Below are positions 1 to 6,361 of a DNA stretch of 8,391 nucleotides, one piece after another (within the stretch, counting starts at the first letter, position 1; each line of letters starts with the position of its first letter). A program made the position numbers and the translations under genes. The stretch is from an uncultured Bacillota bacterium (GTDB taxonomy: Bacteria; Bacillota_I; Bacilli_A; RF39; UBA660), in NCBI GenBank assembly GCA_947179265.1, contig CAMXBB010000048.1, forward strand, positions 1 to 8,391, given 5' to 3'. The notes beneath the pieces were generated by a model, which made no database searches, had not been told where the DNA came from, and worked only from the letters and a program-made list of their open reading frames with translations.

Positions 1-16
1 TTTTTTTTTTTTTTTT
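1..16. repeat. Homopolymer tract of at least 16 T
   Basis: The window opens with sixteen T (A on the coding strand) and may continue beyond the edge. It lies at the predicted -10/leader of the next gene. It could be a slippage-prone tract or a contig-end artefact. Confidence 0.6.
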
Positions 17-54
17 AGCAAGCCCTAAGCGTTTTGTCAATAGAATTTTTGACA
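12..54 (-). promoter_or_regulatory. Inverted repeat and possible promoter of the next gene (perhaps spo0A)
   Basis: TGTCAA (35-40) and TTGACA (49-54) form a perfect 6-bp inverted repeat with an 8-base spacer. On the minus strand TTGACA (40-35) could serve as a -35 with a poor -10 TAAAAA (17-12) 17 bases on. The arms also resemble Spo0A boxes: TGTCAAA (54-48, minus) matches TGTCRAA fully and TGTCAAT (35-41, plus) in 6 of 7. The gene it would control lies outside the window. Confidence 0.35.
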
Positions 55-88
55 TGTCGTGTAAATATTTTAATAGTTATACACAAAG

Positions 89-116
89 AAAAAAGATTAT
101 TCAAATGAATAATCTT
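89..116 (-). terminator. Intrinsic terminator of spoIVB
   Basis: A perfect 10-bp stem (AAGATTATTC / GAATAATCTT) with a 4-base loop is followed by T-rich sequence. The T run, counting the stem end, is six T, then C and three more T. It begins 1 base after the stop codon. Confidence 0.87.
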
Positions 117-117
117 C

Positions 118-1083
118 CTAACTTTCACCTGTAGTTAACATTGTTGTTATAAATACTCCATATCCTTTTTTGACATTTTCAATAACAACATGAGTAACTG
201 CTCCATATATTTCATTATCTTGAATAATTGGTGAACCTGACATACCTTGAACGATACCACCACATTTATCGAGTAATCGCTCATCAGTTATCTCAAAGTA
301 GATATTTTTGGTATCCCCTGATTTATCAATCTTAGTAATATTAATCTCATAATCATCAATTTTATTTCCATTTAATACCGTTCTGATAGTTGCTTTACCA
401 AGTTTTAAATCATTTTTATCTCCAACATGTAATAATTCACCATCGAAATCACTATTATAGATTCCATATATTCCATGATTAGTATTTTTAGTTATATCAC
501 CATATACAGTATTTGAATAGAATTTAGCATTTTTAGTTCCTGGTTTACCATTAGTTGATCTATCAATACTTGATACATCACTTCTAAAAATCTTTCCATC
601 CTTTAATTCCAATTTTTTATTGGTATTATTTTCGATTATCTCATGACCTAAAGCTCCATATATTTTAGTATTGGGATCAACATAAGTAAGGGTTCCAATA
701 CCACTTATTGAATCTTTAACATATAATCCTGTTTTATATACACCATTATTATTTACAAGTTCAAAAGTTATATCCTTTGTCTCGTCTTTTCTTTTTATAG
801 TTAGATTAACTTTTCCATCTTGGCGATATTTCTCAATAAGTTTTACTAAAGAATCGATGTTAGTTACGTTTTCTCCTTCTACTTTAATTATATAATCACC
901 AATCTTGATATCATTCTTTAATGATTTACCATCTACTTTGTAAAATCCGATTACCAGTACTCCTTCAGAGTTTATTTCGATACCTACATTGTTTCCTCCA
1001 ACATAGATATAATCGGAATAAGCATATACCGCAAAGGGATTTAAAAGTAGAATACCAATCAATAATATTTTTAATCTTTTCAT
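118..1083 (-). CDS. spoIVB: SpoIVB forespore signalling serine peptidase (family S55)
   Basis: SpoIVB is made in the forespore, crosses into the space between the two spore membranes and cleaves SpoIVFA. That frees the site-2 protease SpoIVFB to activate pro-sigma-K in the mother cell. The 321-residue product has an N-terminal hydrophobic signal/anchor (about 4-22) and a PDZ domain (about 33-112; GVLVIGF, IGDYIIKVEG). The S55 peptidase domain runs from about 125 to the end, with YGALGHEI (catalytic His147), ITDERLL (D267, likely third residue) and GGIVQGMSGSPII (catalytic Ser284), then GAVTHVV and GYGVF. It is about 100 residues shorter than the Bacillus subtilis protein; the linker between the membrane segment and the PDZ domain is nearly absent. 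The start follows a weak GGTGG site 4 bases upstream. It is the best evidence that the organism makes endospores. It ends in TAG and is followed by a terminator. Confidence 0.93.
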   Translation of the reverse strand: MKRLKILLIGILLLNPFAVYAYSDYIYVGGNNVGIEINSEGVLVIGFYKVDGKSLKNDIKIGDYIIKVEGENVTNIDSLVKLIEKYRQDGKVNLTIKRKDETKDITFELVNNNGVYKTGLYVKDSISGIGTLTYVDPNTKIYGALGHEIIENNTNKKLELKDGKIFRSDVSSIDRSTNGKPGTKNAKFYSNTVYGDITKNTNHGIYGIYNSDFDGELLHVGDKNDLKLGKATIRTVLNGNKIDDYEINITKIDKSGDTKNIYFEITDERLLDKCGGIVQGMSGSPIIQDNEIYGAVTHVVIENVKKGYGVFITTMLTTGES

Positions 1084-1097
1084 ACTACCACCAGTAT

Positions 1098-1126
1098 TAT
1101 TATGAACAAAAAAAGAAATATTATGA
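1098..1126 (-). promoter_or_regulatory. Possible sigma-G-type promoter of spoIVB
   Basis: CATAATA (1104-1098) fits the forespore sigma-G -10 pattern CATHMTA. With 17 bases between, TCATA (1126-1122) matches 4 of 5 of the -35 pattern GMATR. In Bacillus spoIVB is transcribed by sigma-G and sigma-F. The weakness is position: the -10 ends only 14 bases before the ATG, leaving a leader that barely holds the ribosome site GGTGG. Confidence 0.35.
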
Positions 1127-1136
1127 CAATATTCCT
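1108..1136 (-). terminator. AT-rich intrinsic terminator after xseB
   Basis: The minus strand shows AGGAATATT / AATATTTCT, a 9-bp stem with one G-U pair and a 5-base loop (GTCAT), running into seven T (1114-1108). The stem is AT-rich, so efficiency is uncertain. It separates the exonuclease genes from spoIVB. Confidence 0.65.
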
Positions 1137-1143
1137 CTTATTT

Positions 1144-1371
1144 CTACTCTGCTACTTCAAAATCAGCAAGTTCACCATTCTCTTTTAGAATTTTATTTAC
1201 TGCTTCGGTAGCATTAGTCAATTTATCATTACATACCTTAACAATCTTCATAGCTTCAGTATATTTTTCGATAGAACTCTCTAAATCTGTAGTTCCATTC
1301 TCTAAATCTTTGACGATTACTTCTAAGTCCGTCATCAATTCTTCAAACTTTTTTTCTTCATTTTTTGCCAT
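1144..1371 (-). CDS. xseB: Exodeoxyribonuclease VII small subunit
   Basis: At 75 residues this has the usual length of XseB, the small helical-hairpin subunit that coats the coiled coil of XseA. Visible family features are the N-terminal FEELMTDLEVIVKDLENG helix and the second helix with SIEKYTEAMKIVKVCNDKL. The ATG at 1371 is preceded by a GAGGGAG ribosome site lying inside the end of xseA. It ends in TAG at 1146-1144. A terminator follows directly, so xseA-xseB form a two-gene operon. Confidence 0.96.
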   Translation of the reverse strand: MAKNEEKKFEELMTDLEVIVKDLENGTTDLESSIEKYTEAMKIVKVCNDKLTNATEAVNKILKENGELADFEVAE

Positions 1372-1372
1372 A

Positions 1373-2644
1373 TTATTTAACTCCCTCTACGATAGCATCT
1401 ATTTCACCATCTAATAGTTTGATATTTAATTTATCTTTAACTTTAACTTGTTCTTTACTCTTTATCACTTGATCATTTACCTTAGTAACCGAATATCCTT
1501 TAGATAATACATTTAATGGATTAAGTAATTCTAATTTATTTATTATAAGCTCCAATGAATTATTATAATTTATAAATAGATTTTCTGGATTAGTTAGAAT
1601 ACGATTACTTCTTACATTATCAAAGCGATTTTTAGCATTATCAAGTTTATGTAACACTACTTGATTAAGTCTGGTTATATACGAATCCAATTTTTGTTCT
1701 CTTATTTCAAAAGAAGCCATCGGATTGGATAAGACATAACTTGTAGCTAAAGCATTCAAACTCTTCTTCAAGTATTCAATCTTGTTAGATACACTCCTAT
1801 TAAGTCTTATTTCAACCTGTTTAATATAGTTGATTAGATCAACCATATTAGGCACTGCCATCTCTGCTGCTCCCGTTGGTGTTGGGGCTCTTAAATCAGC
1901 TACGAAATCCGCTATCGTAAAATCTGGTTCGTGACCAACGGCTGATATAATGGGAATATTTGATGCATAGATTGCTCGGGCAACTATCTCTTCATTAAAT
2001 GCCCATAAGTCTTCGATAGATCCGCCACCTCGACCAACTATTAAGACATCTAAATCATAGTTTTGTGCTTCCTCAATCTGACGAACAACATCAAATTTAG
2101 CTTCATCTCCTTGAACTAGTGATGGAAAAAGAATCGTTTCACATAACGGATATCTTCTTTTAATAGTACTTAAGATGTCTCTAATTGCTGCTCCTGTTGG
2201 TGCAGTTACGATTCCAATCTTTGTTGGAAATTTAGGGATTGGTTTCTTCTTTGAAGCATCAAATAATCCTTCATCCATTAATTTTTTCTTTAATTCTTCG
2301 AACTTTTTGAGTAAATCCCCATTACCTGCGAGACTCATCTTTTCAACGTATACTTGATAGCCACCATTTGGGACATATACGCTTATCTTACCATCTACTA
2401 AGACTTCATCCCCATCCTTTGGAGTAAAGTTTAAGGATGTTGCATTAAAGGAAAACATTACCGCATTAATTCGTGATTCCTCATCCTTTAAAGTAAAATA
2501 TAGATGCCCTCTTGTATGCCCTTTAAAATTTGATACTTCAGCTTTTATATGAACTGTTTGACATTCTTCTTTGGAATCCAAAAAATTCTTAATAGCTTGA
2601 TTATATTGTGTTACTGAATAATACTTAATCTCTTCATTTTCCAT
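1373..2644 (-). CDS. xseA: Exodeoxyribonuclease VII large subunit
   Basis: This is the catalytic subunit of exonuclease VII, which degrades single-stranded DNA from both ends, in complex with several XseB chains. The start is placed at ATG 2644 because AGGA (2656-2653) lies 8 bases upstream; the in-frame ATG at 2653 overlaps that site and has none of its own. The product is 423 residues, a normal length. An N-terminal OB fold (about 5-105, with VHIKAEVSNFKGHTRGHLYF) binds DNA. The catalytic core follows with IGIVTAPTGAAIRDIL, VGRGGGSIEDLWAFNEE (about 203-219) and SAVGHEPDFTIADFVADLRA (about 234-253). The conserved Asp, Arg, His and Asp of the family are present at D156, R205, H238 and D241. 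A long coiled coil (about 265-375) and the C-terminal LSKGYSV motif close it. The stop codon is 1 base from the xseB start, so the two are coupled. Confidence 0.96.
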   Translation of the reverse strand: MENEEIKYYSVTQYNQAIKNFLDSKEECQTVHIKAEVSNFKGHTRGHLYFTLKDEESRINAVMFSFNATSLNFTPKDGDEVLVDGKISVYVPNGGYQVYVEKMSLAGNGDLLKKFEELKKKLMDEGLFDASKKKPIPKFPTKIGIVTAPTGAAIRDILSTIKRRYPLCETILFPSLVQGDEAKFDVVRQIEEAQNYDLDVLIVGRGGGSIEDLWAFNEEIVARAIYASNIPIISAVGHEPDFTIADFVADLRAPTPTGAAEMAVPNMVDLINYIKQVEIRLNRSVSNKIEYLKKSLNALATSYVLSNPMASFEIREQKLDSYITRLNQVVLHKLDNAKNRFDNVRSNRILTNPENLFINYNNSLELIINKLELLNPLNVLSKGYSVTKVNDQVIKSKEQVKVKDKLNIKLLDGEIDAIVEGVK

Positions 2645-2674
2645 AATCCACATCCTGTTACATTTCTACTAATA

Positions 2675-2714
2675 ATTTTATCATATATAGTTTTTTTTGC
2701 AAATAATTATAACA
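2675..2714 (-). promoter_or_regulatory. Predicted promoters of xseA-xseB, two candidates
   Basis: Upstream candidate: an extended -10 TGTTATAAT (2714-2706) with a perfect TATAAT but no good -35. Downstream candidate: TTGCAA (2702-2697), 16 bases, then TAAAAT (2680-2675) preceded by TG at 2683-2682. Either would give a leader short enough for the ATG at 2644. Confidence 0.5.
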
Positions 2715-2734
2715 TTCTTAATAAGTAACAAATT

Positions 2735-2767
2735 AAAAAGTGTAGATATTTTTTTAGCTACACTTTT
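2735..2767 (-). terminator. Terminator of the flagellin-like gene
   Basis: A perfect 10-bp stem (AAAAGTGTAG / CTACACTTTT) closes a 12-base loop and is followed by T-A-A-T-T-T on the minus strand. The T run lies partly in the stem. It begins 23 bases after the stop codon. Confidence 0.78.
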
Positions 2768-2790
2768 ACATCGTTTAGTTAAATTTTCAA

Positions 2791-4260
2791 TTACAATCTG
2801 CTAAATCTATTATATCCTCTAAAGTAAAAATATACTAATATCATTGTTAGAATAATAACCATTCCAATTACAAAAATACTATAAACTCCCATTTCTGGAT
2901 TTTCTACTATTCTATCAGTTATTACCACATTTTCATGCAAACGATTAATAGTAAAAATAATTTCAGTTCGATCTAATAATAGATTAGATTCTTTTAACTC
3001 ATTTCCATCTTCGTCAGTTTCATGAATACTATAAATTATCTTATCATCAAAAATTGGCAAGTTAATAGTAAATGTCTCACTACCATATTTAAGACTTACT
3101 TTAAATATATTTATCAAATTATTTTTTTCATCAAATATACCAATATAACAATCATCTTCATTGTTAGCAGTTTTCTTAGTTATAGTTAAATTACCAATAA
3201 ATCTTTTGTCTGAATCAAAGGAATAACATTCAGCTGTATTATGTATAGCTCCAAGATATGCTCTATGTAGACTTATCAGCGTAATCATCTTATCTAATTC
3301 ATCATTAAGTTCATTAATATTATCAGTTGTTAATTCTTTATTAGTGAATCCTACAAATACATCATCAATCTCATTTATAATTGTTTCCTTATTATTTAGA
3401 TACCACGTCTCATCAGACAAGTAAGAAGAAATTATTCTTTGATGTTCCTCATTTAACTGAATATACTCTTTCTTTATCGATTCAAAATCATTTAGTTCAA
3501 AAGGATGATTTGCTAATCTAACAAGTAATTCTTTTTGTCTTTGCAATATTTCATGAACATCACTCAATTGGTATTCTTCATCTGATACACGTTTTATCAA
3601 AGATTCTGCTTGCTCATAAATAAAATCTGAATGATTATGTCCAAATATATTGTTTTTTTCAAGTTCTTCAATAACCGTAGCAACTATCTTTAAATCATCT
3701 GCTATTATTTTCATTTGCTTTAAAATAGACTCTTGAACCTCTTTGCTTCCATCTTCAACCTTTTTAGGGAAAGTACTATTCAATGGATTTAAATTAAGGA
3801 TTATCTCATTAAAACCTACCAAGATACTATTATTCTTTTGATTAGAAAATAACTTATCACCAAATATATTTGTATCATATATCCAGTTAACATGATCAAT
3901 TAGAGAATTAATCTCCAATAACAGACTTTCCTTGTCAGTATCAGAATCATTACTATTTGATAATCTTGGCAATAACTCATTGACTCTTGCTAACATAATA
4001 TTCATTACTAAAAGATTATATCTTGCTGTTGTAGCTTTATCGGCAAATTTTATTTCATCAGAAATTTCTTCATCATTTGTTATTTCCAAAAGATTTAATT
4101 TTGCCTTTGTTCTCGTATACCTAAAATCACCACACCCATTTATAAGATATTCTTCAGCCATAGACACCATGATTACTGACGAATTTTCTGCATTAACATC
4201 AATACATATAAAGTGTATCGTTATCATCATTATAGTTAATAAACTTAAAATTCTTTTCAC
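2791..4260 (-). CDS. Secreted, membrane- or wall-anchored flagellin-like surface protein with Cna-B-like domain
   Basis: The 489-residue product (numbered from GTG 4260) starts with a Sec signal peptide (MKRILSLLTIMMITIHFICI, cut probably near VNA, residue 24). A helical region follows with flagellin landmarks. Module 1 (about 69-141) has LARVNELL, then DTDKESLLLEINSLI and TNIFGDKLF, matching flagellin DxDRxxLQxEIxxL and TxFNGxKLL, followed by VGFNEIILNLN (147-157), like the flagellin IGANxGQTIxI segment. Module 2 (about 233-280) has DVHEILQRQKELLVRLAN, like flagellin EVHxILQRMRELAVQAAN. A C-terminal D1-type segment has LISLHRAYLGAIHN (328-341), like VSSQRAKLGAIQN. Residues 354-451 look like a Cna-B beta domain (LTITKK, YIGIFDEKN, IYSIHETDEDG, VVITD). 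The end is NPEMG (454-458), a hydrophobic helix and a positive tail. A role at the cell surface is inferred; true flagellins lack signal peptides and leave through the flagellar export system. No flagellar gene is in view. The gene is monocistronic. Confidence 0.75.
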   Translation of the reverse strand: MKRILSLLTIMMITIHFICIDVNAENSSVIMVSMAEEYLINGCGDFRYTRTKAKLNLLEITNDEEISDEIKFADKATTARYNLLVMNIMLARVNELLPRLSNSNDSDTDKESLLLEINSLIDHVNWIYDTNIFGDKLFSNQKNNSILVGFNEIILNLNPLNSTFPKKVEDGSKEVQESILKQMKIIADDLKIVATVIEELEKNNIFGHNHSDFIYEQAESLIKRVSDEEYQLSDVHEILQRQKELLVRLANHPFELNDFESIKKEYIQLNEEHQRIISSYLSDETWYLNNKETIINEIDDVFVGFTNKELTTDNINELNDELDKMITLISLHRAYLGAIHNTAECYSFDSDKRFIGNLTITKKTANNEDDCYIGIFDEKNNLINIFKVSLKYGSETFTINLPIFDDKIIYSIHETDEDGNELKESNLLLDRTEIIFTINRLHENVVITDRIVENPEMGVYSIFVIGMVIILTMILVYFYFRGYNRFSRL

Positions 4261-4266
4261 AAACAT

Positions 4267-4271
4267 CCTCC
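4267..4271 (-). promoter_or_regulatory. GGAGG ribosome site fixing a GTG start
   Basis: GGAGG directly abuts the ATG at 4266, leaving it no spacer, but lies 6 bases from the in-frame GTG at 4260. The GTG is therefore the likely start. Confidence 0.75.
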
Positions 4272-4282
4272 AATATCAACTA

Positions 4283-4310
4283 TATTTATATTTTATAAAA
4301 ACGTTGTCAA
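4283..4310 (-). promoter_or_regulatory. Predicted promoter of the flagellin-like surface-protein gene
   Basis: A perfect TTGACA (4310-4305) lies downstream of the parE terminator. The -10 is ambiguous: TATAAA (4290-4285) is a 5/6 match but only 14 bases away, while TAAATA (4288-4283) has 16-base spacing but is a weak match. Just upstream, an imperfect palindrome CCTATTAAAGG (4325-4335) could be an operator; that is speculative. Confidence 0.45.
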
Positions 4311-4367
4311 AATATACATACATTCCTATTAAAGGGGTTCTTAATACATCAATGTTTACCACATACT

Positions 4368-4390
4368 AAAAAAAGAGGATACATCCTCTT
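4368..4390 (-). terminator. Intrinsic terminator of parE
   Basis: AAGAGGA / TCCTCTT form a 7-bp stem with a 4-base loop. The run of seven T includes the last two stem bases. The stem overlaps the parE stop codon (TAA, 4391-4389). Confidence 0.88.
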
Positions 4391-6302
4391 ATATTTTAAA
4401 ATCGTCTTCTAATGAGAAGTCAACATTTTCATTGATCCAATCTTTTCTCGGCTCAACAACATCTCCCATAAGAACAGATACTCTTTTCTCAGCTAATGCT
4501 GCATCAGTTATATTAACTTTTATTAAATTTCTAGTTTCAGGAGCCATAGTTGTAACTCTTAGTGGCTCAGGATTCATCTCTCCAAGTCCCTTATATCTTT
4601 GAACACGATATTTACTTGAATCTTTTCCTTTTGTATATTCTTTAAATTCTTCGTTAGTATAACAATAATGAATATTCTTACCTTCTTCTACTTTAAATAA
4701 AGGTGGCATCGCTATAAACAAATGTCCTTCCTCAATTAGTGGTCTCATAAAACGATAGAAGAAAGTTAAAAGTAGACATTGAATATGAGCACCATCATCA
4801 TCGGCATCGGTCATGATAATAACTTTATCATAATTAATATCTTTTACATCAAATTCGTTTCCTACACCAGCACCAATACAATGAATCATCGTATTTATTT
4901 CTTCATTCTTAAAAGCATCTGCAATATTGGCTTTTTCCGTATTTAAAATCTTACCTCTAAGTGGTAAAACACCTTGGAACTTACGATCTCTACTCTTTTT
5001 AGCAGTTCCACCTGCGGAATTACCTTCCACAATAAATAATTCATTAATCTTCGGATTTCTTGCTTGAGGAGGAGTTAATTTATCAGAAAGACTTCGAGCT
5101 TCTTTCTTTTGCTTTCCTTTTCGAGCTTCATCCCTTGCTTTTCTTGCAGCTTCCCTGGCAAATTTCGATTTACTCATCTTTTCAACGATAGTAATAGCAT
5201 CTTTCCGATTTTCCTCTAGATAAAATTTTAGGGAATCATATACCACAGCTTCAACAGCTGCTCTGGCTTCAGGTGTACCTAATTTACCTTTTGTTTGTCC
5301 CTCAAATTGTAATAATTTTTCCGGAACTTTTAAGTTGATTACAGCAGTTAAGCCTTCTCTAACATCAGCCCCATCAAAGTTGGAATCTTTTGCTTTTAAT
5401 ACGCCATTAGCACGAGCATAATCATTAAATACTTTGGTTATACCAGTTTTAAAACCTACCTCATGTGATCCACCATCACTAGTCTTAACATTATTAACGA
5501 ATGAAAGAATTGATTCATTATAGGTATCCGTATATTGTAATGCAATATCTACTTCGATTCCATTCTTACTTCCATGAATTGGTACAACGGAATTTAAAGT
5601 TGTTTTGTCCTCATTGATATATTCAACAAATGATATAAGACCATTTTCATAATGATATGTAACCTTTTTATTTTCTGCCGCATTCTCTATTTCTACAGTT
5701 AATTGATTAAGAAGAAAAGCGCTCTCTTGCATTCTTTCACAGATAGTAGAATATGAGAATTGACAATTCTTAAATATCTCATAATCTGGCATAAAAGTTA
5801 CACAAGTACCTGTCTTTTTAGACTCACCAATTTTCTTTAAAGGACTTTGAACTTCCCCACCATTCTTAAATTTAATATTAGAAATTAAACCATCAGTATA
5901 AATAGTAACATCCATCCATTTTGATAATGCATTAACCACACTGGCACCTACACCATGAAGTCCACCAGAAACCTTATAATTTCCCTCTTCAAATTTTCCA
6001 CCAGCATGCAAAACAGTATAAACAACCTCAGGAGTTGATTTACCTGATGCATGTTTACCAATAGGAACTCCTCGACCATTATCAGCTATCGTAATAGACC
6101 CATCACCATTAAGACGAATCTTAATAGTATCTCCATAACCATTGATAATCTCATCGATACAGTTATCGATAATCTCCCATGCTAGATGATGAAGCCCCTT
6201 TTTATCGGTAGAACCAATATACATACCAGGTCTTTTTCTAACAGCTTCTAAGCCTTCTAATATTTTAATTGAGTCTGCATCATATTTTTTCGTTGTTGCC
6301 AT
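4389..6302 (-). CDS. parE: DNA topoisomerase IV subunit B (ParE)
   Basis: This is the ATPase/TOPRIM subunit of topoisomerase IV, which with ParC decatenates daughter chromosomes. At 637 residues it is full length for the family. Visible in order: GHKL ATP site with the catalytic Glu in WEIIDN (E43), ADNGRG (73-78) and GGLHGVGAS (113-121); transducer switch lysine in QTK (K338); TOPRIM EGNSAGG (426-432), PLRGKILNTEKA and the metal motif TDADDDG (498-504); and QRYKGLGEMN (568-577). ParE rather than GyrB is chosen from NTEKA (not NVEKA), NEEINT, DINYDKVIIMTDAD, GAHIQ and the RKDWINENV end, all ParE-typical. The start is supported by AAGGTGAG 7-8 bases upstream. Odd points: the usual EGDSAGG reads EGNSAGG, and parC, which commonly follows parE in Bacillota, is absent; a terminator overlaps the stop codon instead. 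Confidence 0.95.
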   Translation of the reverse strand: MATTKKYDADSIKILEGLEAVRKRPGMYIGSTDKKGLHHLAWEIIDNCIDEIINGYGDTIKIRLNGDGSITIADNGRGVPIGKHASGKSTPEVVYTVLHAGGKFEEGNYKVSGGLHGVGASVVNALSKWMDVTIYTDGLISNIKFKNGGEVQSPLKKIGESKKTGTCVTFMPDYEIFKNCQFSYSTICERMQESAFLLNQLTVEIENAAENKKVTYHYENGLISFVEYINEDKTTLNSVVPIHGSKNGIEVDIALQYTDTYNESILSFVNNVKTSDGGSHEVGFKTGITKVFNDYARANGVLKAKDSNFDGADVREGLTAVINLKVPEKLLQFEGQTKGKLGTPEARAAVEAVVYDSLKFYLEENRKDAITIVEKMSKSKFAREAARKARDEARKGKQKKEARSLSDKLTPPQARNPKINELFIVEGNSAGGTAKKSRDRKFQGVLPLRGKILNTEKANIADAFKNEEINTMIHCIGAGVGNEFDVKDINYDKVIIMTDADDDGAHIQCLLLTFFYRFMRPLIEEGHLFIAMPPLFKVEEGKNIHYCYTNEEFKEYTKGKDSSKYRVQRYKGLGEMNPEPLRVTTMAPETRNLIKVNITDAALAEKRVSVLMGDVVEPRKDWINENVDFSLEDDFKI

Positions 6303-6321
6303 AAAAGTCTCACCTTAATTC

Positions 6322-6358
6322 AATTTATCACAAAAGTAAAAAAAAAACAACGAATTGT
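6322..6358 (-). promoter_or_regulatory. T10 tract with short UUCG-loop stem, and possible parE promoter
   Basis: Between the small ORF and parE the minus strand shows a 4-bp stem (ACAA-TTCG-TTGT) running into ten T (6347-6338). It is too weak to be a confident terminator but could attenuate. Directly overlapping is a possible promoter: TTGTTT (6350-6345), 17 bases, then an extended -10 TGATAAATT (TG at 6330-6329, -10 at 6327-6322). Each box is only a 4/6 match. parE may therefore be read both from upstream and from its own start. Confidence 0.35.
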
Positions 6359-6361
6359 GTC

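Noticed and set aside
921..1211. Plus-strand ORF of 96 codons across the spoIVB start and xseB end
   Set aside because: It overlaps two clear genes and a terminator on the other strand and has low-complexity, Tyr/Leu-rich composition typical of a shadow frame.
2735..2767. Riboswitch or bidirectional terminator reading on the plus strand
   Set aside because: The hairpin is simple and no plus-strand gene ends here, so a terminator for the minus-strand gene explains it.
3932..4369. Plus-strand ORF of 145 codons opposite the start of the flagellin-like gene
   Set aside because: It is antisense to a well-supported gene, runs through the promoter and part of the parE terminator, has no ribosome site and no recognisable domain; AT-rich shadow frame.
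4389..6302. GyrB instead of ParE
   Set aside because: NTEKA, NEEINT, INYDKVIIMTDAD, GAHIQ and the RKDWINENV terminus are ParE signatures; GyrB would show NVEKA, GAHIR and RR.FIE.
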